A DNA stretch of 20,675 nt from a virus: positions 1-20,675 of IMG/VR virus record IMGVR_UViG_3300044641_002037, one strand, 5' to 3'. The position numbers were made by a program, and so were the translations under genes. Shown here in pieces: positions 13,009 to 20,112 of the stretch. Numbering within the stretch: the first letter of the stretch is position 1; every line of letters begins with the position of its first letter. The notes under the pieces were generated by a model. It had not been told where the DNA came from and did not search any database. It worked only from the letters and a program-made list of their open reading frames with translations.

Positions 13009-13039
13009 GCCTATGCTCCGCCTCGATTGGAACCACTGA

Positions 13040-13321
13040 ATGCCCGAAATCAAGATCAATGTCACCGCTGACGACCTGGCGCGGCTGAACGCCGAAGCAG
13101 CGGCGCATGGGATGCCGCGTGCGCATCTGATCCGGCAGCGTGCTTTGAGCGGTGGGGTTGTTGCAGGATTGACCACGGCGGCTTACCATGCGCTGGTGGC
13201 GGACGCCTGCGCCTTCATGCGTGGTGACCTGAACCGCCGACACGTTGAAACTCTCGTTGCATATGTCATCGCTCATTCACATTCCAGCCAAGCAGCAGCC
13301 GGTGATCAATCGGCTGCATGA
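13040..13321 (+). CDS. Ribbon-helix-helix-like small protein (93 aa)
   Basis: 93-residue protein whose first 35 residues fit a ribbon-helix-helix: strand PEIKINVTADDLARLN, then helix AEAAAHGMPRAHLIRQRAL. The rest is alanine-rich and helical (TAAYHALVADACAFM). Its last twenty residues overlap the next gene in another frame and look less protein-like, with fewer G/C third codon positions. It is the first gene after the repeat region, so it could bind the TAGGACGG elements. A TATGCT at 13012-13017 could act as a -10 element, but no good -35 was found. Confidence 0.68.
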   Translation: MPEIKINVTADDLARLNAEAAAHGMPRAHLIRQRALSGGVVAGLTTAAYHALVADACAFMRGDLNRRHVETLVAYVIAHSHSSQAAAGDQSAA

Positions 13322-13472
13322 GACCATGACCCAGGCAGTGGCGTACGCCGCAGCCATTGCCGACAACGCCATTGATGACGGCGTACCGCTACCCATGGAT
13401 CTTGTGGATAGCTTCGCCGCTGATTACGAACGCATCATCACCAGCCTCGTCACTGCCGCCACCGTCAAATGA
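13263..13472 (+). CDS. Small hypothetical protein (69 aa) before the sliding clamp
   Basis: 69 residues if started at ATG 13263; ATG 13326 (49 residues) is an alternative. The longer form is preferred because its codons between 13263 and 13321 have mostly G or C in third position, unlike the competing frame. It carries helical segments TQAVAYAAAIADNAI and MDLVDSFAADYERIITSLV. No domain is recognised. Its stop overlaps the clamp gene start as ATGA, so the two are probably translated together; it may be a small clamp partner, but that is positional inference only. Confidence 0.6.
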   Translation: MSSLIHIPAKQQPVINRLHETMTQAVAYAAAIADNAIDDGVPLPMDLVDSFAADYERIITSLVTAATVK

Positions 13473-14509
13473 AAGCCGTCACCTGCCAAGCCGATCTCGA
13501 TCACGCGCTGCGCACCATCGCGCCAGCCGTTGGTCATCGCAGCAGCCACCCGATCCTTGATTGCTGCCTGATCCAAGCCGCTGGTGGTGTCATGACCATC
13601 ACCGGCTTCAACCTTGAACTTGGCATCACCGTCACCATTCCAGCCGCAGTGGACACCGATGGCGCTGTAGCGCTGCCGTATCGGCTGCTGGCTGGCCTTG
13701 TGAGCCGCTTTGACGGTGATGAGGCTCTGACCCTCGCAGATGGCGCTCTGACCGCTTCTGCGGGCTCCTACGGGCTTGCGGCGGCTGATGCGGCGGATTA
13801 CCCCGCGCTGCCGGTTGTGGACGCTGCTACGAGCGAGCTGCACCTATCCGCCGGCATCCGCGCCTGCATGGCAGCTGCCAGCACCGACGCCAGCAAGCAG
13901 ATGCTCCAAGGCATCCACATCGGCAGCGGCCACATGGAAGCCACTGACGGGCATCGCTTGATGCGTTACGCCATTGACCTGCCAGATGGCCTAGACCTCG
14001 TGCTGCCAGCCAGCACCATGCGCCTGCTGCAAGATCGCGTGGTGACCATTGCCGTTGCCAAAGGGCAAGCCGTGATTGATGCAGGTGACGGCATCACCAT
14101 CTACAGCCGCATCATGGATGGCACCTACCCAGACGTGGCCAAGCTGGTACCCGCTGAGTTCAAAAGCACCATCACCGCCGATCGTCGCCGCCTGACCCGC
14201 GCCTTGGAGCGTGTCGCCATCATTGCCGATGCGCACAACTCCGTGGTGAAGCTGGAAGCTGTAGGTGGCACCATTGCCATCACTGCCGAATCGGACGCCA
14301 ACAACGGCAAAGAGCTGCTCAAGGTGGAAGGCGCCGCCAATGGCGCATGGGCGTTCAACGTCCACTACCTGCTAGACGGCATCAAGGCGTTCAAGCCTGC
14401 AGAAGCCATCACGCTGCACGCCAATACGGCAACCACACCCGTCGTGTTGACACCTAGTGGCGTGGACGGTGTAACTTATCTTGTAATGCCTGTGCAAGTC
14501 CGCAACTAA
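13469..14509 (+). CDS. dnaN: DNA polymerase III beta subunit-like sliding clamp
   Basis: 346-residue bacterial-type sliding clamp, a ring that holds polymerases and other proteins on DNA. Recognisable features are the N-terminal SHPILDCCLIQAAGGVMTIT strand pair, the second domain with LQGIHIGSGHMEATDGHRLM (the ATDGHRL signature), the FKSTITADRRRLTRALERVA segment starting domain 3, and the C-terminal VTYLVMPVQVRN, which corresponds to the MPMRL ending of DnaN. It is a little shorter than cellular DnaN (about 365-390). Most tailed phages with a clamp use the T4 gp45 type or borrow the host's, so a DnaN homologue is notable. No polymerase gene is seen in the window. Confidence 0.92.
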   Translation: MKAVTCQADLDHALRTIAPAVGHRSSHPILDCCLIQAAGGVMTITGFNLELGITVTIPAAVDTDGAVALPYRLLAGLVSRFDGDEALTLADGALTASAGSYGLAAADAADYPALPVVDAATSELHLSAGIRACMAAASTDASKQMLQGIHIGSGHMEATDGHRLMRYAIDLPDGLDLVLPASTMRLLQDRVVTIAVAKGQAVIDAGDGITIYSRIMDGTYPDVAKLVPAEFKSTITADRRRLTRALERVAIIADAHNSVVKLEAVGGTIAITAESDANNGKELLKVEGAANGAWAFNVHYLLDGIKAFKPAEAITLHANTATTPVVLTPSGVDGVTYLVMPVQVRN

Positions 14510-14512
14510 TAC

Positions 14513-14836
14513 GTGGCAAAGAAGAGCACCAACGTCGAGATTGATGAGCGGGTAAACACCGTTTACGATCTCCTGTTGCGTGCTCACAGCAGGACGCAAA
14601 TCCTGCGATACGCGGCGGAGACATGGGGATGCGGCGAGCGCACCGCAGAGACTTACATGTCTCGCGCTCGCCAGCTCATGGCGTTGGATGCAGAGCTAGA
14701 GCGGCCGCAGTGGCTTGCTGCTGCTGTCGCTCGCTTGCAGGATTACGAGCGTGAAGCACGCGCTAAAGGCAACCTCAGCATTGCAATCAAAGCGCTAGAG
14801 GATCAGGCCAAGCTGTTGCGGTTTGAGATGTCATGA
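14513..14836 (+). CDS. terS: Putative small terminase subunit
   Basis: 107-residue protein from GTG at 14513, three bases after the clamp gene. The N-terminal part has an HTH (SRTQILRYAAETWGCGERT then AETYMSRARQLM) and the rest is a long helix pair (LERPQWLAAAVARLQDYERE, NLSIAIKALEDQAKLLRF), the usual make-up of small terminases, which recognise packaging sites and form a ring. Its stop overlaps the large terminase start as ATGA, which supports the call. The DNA-binding site is not known. Confidence 0.78.
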   Translation: MAKKSTNVEIDERVNTVYDLLLRAHSRTQILRYAAETWGCGERTAETYMSRARQLMALDAELERPQWLAAAVARLQDYEREARAKGNLSIAIKALEDQAKLLRFEMS

Positions 14837-16182
14837 GCTTGCTTGCTGGCATCTGCCAACCCGGCAGCCTGCTTGGGTTTATGGATGTCGCCACGCAAGA
14901 GGACACGGGCGATCTGCTGCAACGCATCCGCGCTGACCTGCACCCTGGGCAGCTTGCGTTTGTGGATGATAGCGATACGCAGATCATCGGCATCTCAGCT
15001 GGTTATGGCGCCGGTAAGACCCGTGCGCTGTGCGCTAAGGCGGTGATGCTGGCCGCGGCCAATCAAGGCTTCATCGGTGCAGTGATGGAGCCGACTGGCC
15101 CGCTGATCCGCGACATCTGGCAGAACGACTTCGAGAACTTCCTAGAAACGTATGAAATCCCCTACACCTTTAGGGCAAGCCCGCTGCCTGAATACATGTT
15201 GCACCTGCCAGGCGGTGACACCAAGATCCTGTGCCGCAGTTTTGAGAACTGGAGCCGCATCATCGGCTTGAACCTTGCCTGGGTGCTCGCGGATGAGATT
15301 GACACCGTGACGCCCAGCATTGCCAACAAGGCATTCCCCAAGATCCTTGGCCGCTTGCGCTCCGGCAACGTGCGGCAATTTGGCGCTGCATCCACGCCAG
15401 AAGGCTTCCGCTGGATGTGGAACACCTTTGGCAGTGAGGATGCCAAAGGACGCGCCGATCGCAAGCTGATCAAGATGCGGTCAGCAGATAACCCGCACTT
15501 ACCGCCGGACTTTATTGAGCGGCTAGAGGCCAACTACGACCCAAACCTGCTGCGGGCCTACTTGGATGGAGAGTTCGTCAACCTCACCACAGGAACCATC
15601 TACGACCGCTTCAGCCGCGACAAGCACGTAGTGGTTGAGCTGCCAGACCTAGACCGCGAGCCGTTGCGTATTGGCGTTGATTTCAACGTTGGCAACATGT
15701 CTGCCGTGATCGGCATCCGCACCGGCAGCAGCCTGCTAGTGATTGATGAGATCAGCGGCGCCCATGACACCGACGCATTGGCGCAAGAGATCCAAGCGCG
15801 TTACCCGCAGCGGCGTATCTACATCTACCCGGATGCCAGCGGCGGTAACCGCAGCACCAACGCAAGCCAGACCGATATCCAAATCCTGGAGTCCTACGGC
15901 ATGTCCAACCAGTCACCACGGGCGAATCCTCCCGTCCGTGATCGCGTGGCTGCTGTTCAAGCTTTGCTGGAAAACGGCAAGGGTCAGGTCAGGCTCACCA
16001 TCCACCAGCGCTGCAAGCGACTGATCGAATGCCTAGAACTGCAGTGCTACACCGACAAGGGCGACCCGGACAAGGATGCTGGCCATGACCACATGAACGA
16101 CGCGCTGGGCTACCTGGTCTGGCGTGAGTTCAACCCATTGCACGCAGGTGCTGGGCGATCTACAGGCATCAGGCTATATTGA
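14833..16182 (+). CDS. terL: Terminase large subunit
   Basis: 449-residue packaging motor and nuclease. ATPase part: Walker A GYGAGKT (57-63), Walker B WVLADEID (D154, E155), and the coupling motif in GAASTPEGF near 184-192. Nuclease part (RNase H-like): GVDFNVGNM with D283, YIYPDASGG with D334, and GHDHMNDALGY with D423. Length and motif order match phage large terminases. It starts directly in the small terminase stop and ends 24 bases before an AbrB-type gene, an unusual insertion before HNH and portal. The protein acts in prohead filling and cuts concatemeric DNA. Confidence 0.95.
   Translation: MSLLAGICQPGSLLGFMDVATQEDTGDLLQRIRADLHPGQLAFVDDSDTQIIGISAGYGAGKTRALCAKAVMLAAANQGFIGAVMEPTGPLIRDIWQNDFENFLETYEIPYTFRASPLPEYMLHLPGGDTKILCRSFENWSRIIGLNLAWVLADEIDTVTPSIANKAFPKILGRLRSGNVRQFGAASTPEGFRWMWNTFGSEDAKGRADRKLIKMRSADNPHLPPDFIERLEANYDPNLLRAYLDGEFVNLTTGTIYDRFSRDKHVVVELPDLDREPLRIGVDFNVGNMSAVIGIRTGSSLLVIDEISGAHDTDALAQEIQARYPQRRIYIYPDASGGNRSTNASQTDIQILESYGMSNQSPRANPPVRDRVAAVQALLENGKGQVRLTIHQRCKRLIECLELQCYTDKGDPDKDAGHDHMNDALGYLVWREFNPLHAGAGRSTGIRLY
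16175..16180 (+). promoter_or_regulatory. Possible -10 element before the AbrB-like gene
   Basis: TATATT lies in the last codons of terL, 27 bases before the AbrB-like start. No good -35 is found, so this would be a -10-only promoter at best. It would let the regulator be made separately from late genes. Confidence 0.25.
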
Positions 16183-16206
16183 TTCCGCCAATCATTAACT
16201 CTACCC

Positions 16207-16527
16207 ATGCTCAAGGGCGTCGAACTACTCGCCAAGGTCAAAGAACTGGGCAATGCTCCTAAGTCCGAACTGGTGCGCGCTTGTGGTTACGTGATCAAGG
16301 ATCGCGTGGCATTCACGCAGTTCTATGAAGCGCTGCTGGAAGCCAAAGGCGTTGATCTAGGCAGCAAGACAGCAAAGCGCGGCCGCGGCCTGACCTACAA
16401 GGCCAAGGTGCAATTCAACGGCAAGCTGCAAATCGGTGATGGCTACCTGCGCGAGATGGGATACGAGCCCGGCGCTGAGTTTGACATCAAGATTGGCCGC
16501 AATAGCATCACGCTGACTGCTGCCTGA
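16207..16527 (+). CDS. Cyanobacterial AbrB (cyAbrB)-family regulator
   Basis: 106-residue protein that resembles the cyAbrB family, transcription regulators found almost only in cyanobacteria, where they affect carbon, nitrogen and redox genes. The conserved N-terminal part is visible: LKGVELLAKVKELGNAPKSE, LVRACGYVIKD and FTQFYEALLEAKGVDLG. A basic linker (SKTAKRGRGLTYKAK) precedes an AbrB-like swapped-hairpin segment QFNGKLQIGDGYLREMGYEP ending in FDIKIGRNSITLTAA. Cellular members are about 120-130 residues, so this is a slightly short copy. It lies between terL and an HNH gene before the portal. It could be host-derived and used to change host transcription; DNA binding is inferred from the family. 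Confidence 0.85.
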   Translation: MLKGVELLAKVKELGNAPKSELVRACGYVIKDRVAFTQFYEALLEAKGVDLGSKTAKRGRGLTYKAKVQFNGKLQIGDGYLREMGYEPGAEFDIKIGRNSITLTAA

Positions 16528-16535
16528 TCTAATAT

Positions 16536-16575
16536 GGTGGCGCGGCGAGACGGCAATCTCCCGCGCCCGGCCACC
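16536..16575 (+). other. Strong 40-base hairpin between AbrB-like and HNH genes
   Basis: The sequence can fold as GGTG/CACC, then GCGCGG/CCGCGC, then GAGA/TCTC around a CGGCAA loop, with a bulge of five bases on the 3' side. No T-run follows, so it is not a standard terminator. It fills most of the 64-base gap and may protect an mRNA end or control the HNH gene. Confidence 0.6.
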
Positions 16576-16591
16576 TGCATCACCAAGCGGC

Positions 16592-17233
16592 ATGACCATT
16601 CTTACACAGCTTGATCTGTTTACGGCTGAAGCTCCCCGTTTGATTTACGGGCCATTCGTAAGCAGGCAGCAAGCAAAAGAAAAGCGCACGCCGTATTACT
16701 ATCCCGGCACCACATGTCGCCACGGTCATGTCGGTATACGGTATGCATCAACGGGGCAATGCTGTGAATGCATGTCAAACAGATCTAAGACAGACATCGA
16801 AAGAGAAAAACAGCAAAAAAGATCAAAGGCAAGAGTTTACACCGAAGAGCTGAAGGCGTATCACAGGGCTCGGTATAGGCGCAATAATCCAGTACCTAGA
16901 GTTTTCCATGCATCCGAGCATTCCGCTCGTATTGCTAGAAACTTGAGAAACAGAATGAATCTGGCCTTGAGTGGCACCAACAAAGTGGCATCAACGGAGG
17001 AATTGCTGGGATGTTCGTTTGATGTTTTCGTTGGGCATTTGCAGTCTCAATTCAAAGACGGGATGTCATGGGACAATCGTGGCCGCACCGGATGGCACAT
17101 AGATCACATCCGACCATGCGCTAGCTTTGACCTATCAGACCCAGATCAGCAGCGCCAATGCTTCCATTACACAAACATGCAACCTCTCTGGGCTGCTGAT
17201 AACCTAAGCAAAGGATCCAAGGCGCCGCTGTAA
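16592..17233 (+). CDS. HNH endonuclease with N-terminal clamp-binding-like motif
   Basis: 213-residue HNH protein. It has a cysteine-rich module (CRHGHVGIRYASTGQCCEC, about 44-62), a basic central part (EREKQQKRSKARVYTEELKA), a middle domain with LGCSFDVFVGHLQSQF, and the nuclease motif WHIDHIRPCASFDLSD followed by FHYTNMQPLWAADNLSKG, the layout of phage HNH nucleases with central N. At residues 6-10 it carries QLDLF, an exact match to the bacterial sliding-clamp-binding consensus QL(S/D)LF. The stop overlaps the portal start by one base (TAATG). A line inside it (16861-16920) has 30 of 60 G or C against 39 of 60 in a portal line, hinting at a foreign origin. Confidence 0.88.
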   Translation: MTILTQLDLFTAEAPRLIYGPFVSRQQAKEKRTPYYYPGTTCRHGHVGIRYASTGQCCECMSNRSKTDIEREKQQKRSKARVYTEELKAYHRARYRRNNPVPRVFHASEHSARIARNLRNRMNLALSGTNKVASTEELLGCSFDVFVGHLQSQFKDGMSWDNRGRTGWHIDHIRPCASFDLSDPDQQRQCFHYTNMQPLWAADNLSKGSKAPL

Positions 17234-18681
17234 TGGTCTATTCCGGCTTCAATAACTACGACCGGCCGATTGCGCAGCGCCGCGTTACTCGCGTACAGGA
17301 TGCCAACTCATCGTGGTACGCGATGGAGCAGCATTGGATCCTGATCGAGGATCTACTGCAAGGCACCTATGGGATGCGCCGCAAGCATCGCCGTTACCTG
17401 CCGCAGGAGCCGCGTGAGCTGGATGAGTCCTACGACAACCGCCTAGCTCGCAGCGTATGCCCGCCGTTTTACCAACGCCTTGAACGGATGCTGGCCGGCA
17501 TGTTGACGCGCAAACCAGTGCGGCTTGATGACACAGCAGATGTGATCAGCGAGCAGTTGTTTGATGTTGACCTACAAGGCAATGACCTTAACGTCTGGAC
17601 CTACGAAACCACTCGCAAAATGGTCCGTTATGGCCACGTTGGTGTACTGGTGGATGCACCTGCTAATGGGGGTCGACCCTACTGGGTGACGTACACACCA
17701 CGGCAGATTCTTGGCTGGCGTGCTGAGCAGCAGGAAGGCCGGCAGGTGTTGACGCAACTGCGACTTGCCGAGACTGTCACCGTGCCTGATGGCGAGTTTG
17801 GCGAAAAGGCAGTGGAGCAAATTCGTGTGCTGACGCCAGGTGAATTTCAACTGCACCAGAAGCAGGACGACGGCGACTTCAAGGTTGTCGACAAGGGCCG
17901 CACAAGCCTTTCTGAGATTCCTTTTTCAGTTGCTTATGCGCAGCGGCATGGCTTCATGGAGTCACGGCCACCGCTGGAAGACATCGCCGAGCTGAACCTC
18001 AAGGCATATCAGATCCAGAGCGACCTCGATAACCAGCTCCACATCAGCGCTGTGCCAATGCTGGCGTTTTATGGCTTCCCATCTGCAGCAGAGGAGGTTA
18101 GCGCTGGACCAGGCGAGGCGATTGCATTCCCTGCTGATGGCCGCGCTGAATACATCGAACCCGCTGGCCGCAGCTTTGATTATCAGTTCCGCAGGCTTGA
18201 GCAGCTTGCACTGCAGATCAATGAGCTAGGTCTGTCGGCGGTGCTGGGCCAGAAGCTATCTGCTGAAACTGCTGAGGCAAAGCGCATTGATCGCAGCCAA
18301 GGCGACAGCACCATGATGGTCATTGCACAGAACGTGCAGGATATGATCGACAACTGCTTGCAATTTCATGCGCAGTACATCGGCAACAACACATCTCCTG
18401 GCAGCAGCTACGTCAACCGTGACTTCCTCGGCACACGTCTTGAGCCGCAGGAAATCCAAGCGCTGCTGCAGCTTTACACCGCAGGCACCATCACGCAGGA
18501 AACGCTGCTGCGTGAACTTGCTGAAGGCGATGTGCTAGGTGACGACTTTAACGTGGATGAGGAGCTTGAAGCTACGGCCAATGCGGGGCTTGATCTACAA
18601 CCTGCTGGACTGGGTGACCGACCGCTTAGTGGACCTGATGATCTGGATGGAACCGAAGAAACCGAGGAGGCAAGAGCTTGA
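17233..18681 (+). CDS. Portal protein (DUF4055 type)
   Basis: 482-residue portal-type protein that would form the ring at the capsid vertex through which DNA enters. The DUF4055 pattern is seen: an N-terminal NSSWYAMEQHWILIEDLLQG, RLARSVCPPFYQRLERMLAG, then RYGHVGVLVDAP, a beta-rich middle (PRQILGWRAEQQEG, IPFSVAYAQRHG), LNLKAYQIQSDLDNQLH, and LSAETAEAKRIDRSQGDS, a conserved helix. The C-terminus is acidic and glycine-rich. Position between terminase and Mu F-like protein confirms the role. Its last hundred bases overlap the next gene in another frame. Confidence 0.9.
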   Translation: MVYSGFNNYDRPIAQRRVTRVQDANSSWYAMEQHWILIEDLLQGTYGMRRKHRRYLPQEPRELDESYDNRLARSVCPPFYQRLERMLAGMLTRKPVRLDDTADVISEQLFDVDLQGNDLNVWTYETTRKMVRYGHVGVLVDAPANGGRPYWVTYTPRQILGWRAEQQEGRQVLTQLRLAETVTVPDGEFGEKAVEQIRVLTPGEFQLHQKQDDGDFKVVDKGRTSLSEIPFSVAYAQRHGFMESRPPLEDIAELNLKAYQIQSDLDNQLHISAVPMLAFYGFPSAAEEVSAGPGEAIAFPADGRAEYIEPAGRSFDYQFRRLEQLALQINELGLSAVLGQKLSAETAEAKRIDRSQGDSTMMVIAQNVQDMIDNCLQFHAQYIGNNTSPGSSYVNRDFLGTRLEPQEIQALLQLYTAGTITQETLLRELAEGDVLGDDFNVDEELEATANAGLDLQPAGLGDRPLSGPDDLDGTEETEEARA

Positions 18682-18901
18682 TTATCACGTCAGCGCCCTG
18701 CCGGAACAGGTCTTAGCCATCGTGCGCATCAGCTGGTACAAGGAAGGCAAACCAGATGAAATTGACGAAACAATCCTCTATGAAGACGGCCAAAACGGTT
18801 ACGACGCATTTGCTGCATTGGTCACCACGGCATTGAACCGTGGCGCTAATGTCAGCATCCGCAGCGGCTATGCACCGGAAGATCTTGGCATTGAACGATG
18901 A
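18581..18901 (+). CDS. Hypothetical protein between portal and head protein
   Basis: 106 residues if started at ATG 18581; other in-frame ATGs are at 18539, 18638 and 18647. The first segment (RGLIYNLLDWVTDRLVDLMIWM) is an amphipathic or membrane-seeking helix, read in a different frame inside the portal gene; the rest (LDYHVSALPEQVLAIVRISW, ILYEDGQNGYDAFAALVTTALN) looks like a compact alpha/beta domain. The stop overlaps the Mu F-like gene start as ATGA. The 18581 start is favoured because the helix is protein-like while the portal tail in that stretch is low complexity, but 18638 cannot be ruled out. Function is unknown; position suggests a head accessory. Confidence 0.62.
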   Translation: MRGLIYNLLDWVTDRLVDLMIWMEPKKPRRQELDYHVSALPEQVLAIVRISWYKEGKPDEIDETILYEDGQNGYDAFAALVTTALNRGANVSIRSGYAPEDLGIER

Positions 18902-20112
18902 GCACCCCAGAATCGCTATACCGCAATGCAATAGATCTGAACCGCTACAGCAATAGCGTTGCACGGCGTGTGATCAATGCTTACAACGACATCATCATTG
19001 ATGCGGTCAATCAACTGCGCACCATTGATGAGCTGTCGGCGCCAGTCAAGGCAGCACGGCTGCGGGCGATCCTTGCTCAGTTAAAAGACAGCCTGGCAAC
19101 ATGGGCAGGTGATGCAACTGAGCTGACAGCATTAGAGCTGCAAGGCATTGCAGAGCTGCAATCTGAGTTTGTGACCGATCAACTGCGGCGTGCATTGCCA
19201 GCAGGTGCACGTGATGCAGTGCGCACCGTAGAGATCAGCCCGCAATTTGCGCAGTCAGTAGTGACCACTGATCCAACGCAGATCAATGTGGTGGCGTTGT
19301 CGGACGACCTGTTCAAGTCTGTTTATGGCGCGGAAGCCCTAGCGCAACAGGCTGGCACCGGCACGTTCAGCCTCACCGCTGCCAAAGGCGCCACAATCAC
19401 ACTGCCAAATGGTGAAGTGGTCACCAAAGCATTTCGCGGCATTGCCGTGGATCAGGCTGAGCGGTTCTCGCAAGTCGTGCGGCAAGGCTTGCTGACTGGT
19501 GAGCCAACGCCAGCCATTGCTAAGCGGCTGATCGGAAACCTTGAATTTGGCGAAGAAGCCAAAACCGTGAAGCAGCTAGTTGCAGCAGGCGGCCAAGCAA
19601 CAGCGGTTGCCGACAATCAGATCATTAGCCTTGTGCGCACCAGTATCAACCAAGTAGCCAATGCAGCTAGTCAACAGGTATATGAAGCCAATCAAGACAT
19701 CACTAAGAAGTATCGTTATGTGGCAACACTGGATACCCGCACCAGCAGCATTTGCCGTGCACTGGATGGTCGAGAGTTTGAATACGGCAAAGGCCCGACT
19801 CCGCCGCAGCATTTCAACTGCCGCAGCACGACAGTGCCGGTAATCGACTACGACGAACTGGGATTCACACCACCGCCGCCGGCAAAGCGTGCATCAGCAG
19901 GTGGTCAGGTGCCAGCAGATCAAACCTATGGGCAGTGGCTGGCAAAGCAAGATCTTGAAACCAAGGCCAAGGCATTGGGCGCTAACAAGGTGCCGTATTT
20001 CAACCGGCTTGCTGATAAATATGGCCCGACTGACGCCATCGCCAAGTTAGTCCGCGATGATGGCTCAGAGCTAACCTTAGATGAGCTTCGCGCACAATAT
20101 GAACCTGCCTAG
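18898..20112 (+). CDS. Mu F-like minor head (head morphogenesis) protein
   Basis: 404-residue minor head protein of the Mu gpF/SPP1 gp7 group, which joins portal and capsid and may enter the host with DNA. The N-terminal 250 residues are mostly helical. The signature lies near residues 280-315: VATLDTRTSSICRALDGREF followed by GPTPPQHFNCRSTTVPV, with the CRALDG and HFNCRS cysteine/histidine pattern typical of this domain. A proline-rich linker (FTPPPPAKRAS) leads to a C-terminal helical tail with QTYGQWLAKQ. The start overlaps the upstream gene as ATGA. Its place after the portal is the normal order. Confidence 0.92.
   Translation: MSTPESLYRNAIDLNRYSNSVARRVINAYNDIIIDAVNQLRTIDELSAPVKAARLRAILAQLKDSLATWAGDATELTALELQGIAELQSEFVTDQLRRALPAGARDAVRTVEISPQFAQSVVTTDPTQINVVALSDDLFKSVYGAEALAQQAGTGTFSLTAAKGATITLPNGEVVTKAFRGIAVDQAERFSQVVRQGLLTGEPTPAIAKRLIGNLEFGEEAKTVKQLVAAGGQATAVADNQIISLVRTSINQVANAASQQVYEANQDITKKYRYVATLDTRTSSICRALDGREFEYGKGPTPPQHFNCRSTTVPVIDYDELGFTPPPPAKRASAGGQVPADQTYGQWLAKQDLETKAKALGANKVPYFNRLADKYGPTDAIAKLVRDDGSELTLDELRAQYEPA

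Larger units (their letters stand above)
12787..13039. other. Repeat-rich intergenic region, possible replication origin
   Basis: The largest non-coding stretch in the window. It holds eight full or partial copies of TAGGACGG in both orientations (full copies at 12831-12838 in reverse, 12921-12928 and 12929-12936 in tandem; partial copies at 12795, 12849, 12937, 12969 and 12993). Between them lies a pyrimidine-rich then AT-rich tract at about 12870-12916. Position between the primase-helicase and the sliding clamp fits an origin with iterons. The same repeats could instead be operators for the ribbon-helix-helix proteins on either side. Confidence 0.55.

Noticed and set aside
13991-14365. Minus-strand frame of 124 codons within the sliding clamp gene
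   Set aside because: It mirrors the codon pattern of dnaN and has no recognisable motif or start context.
16530-16535. TAATAT as a -10 box before the HNH gene
   Set aside because: No -35 element lies at a usual distance; the closest candidate is only 11 bases away.
16536-16575. tRNA or tRNA-like gene
   Set aside because: The hairpin is a single 40-base stem without anticodon arm, T-loop sequence or the length of a tRNA.
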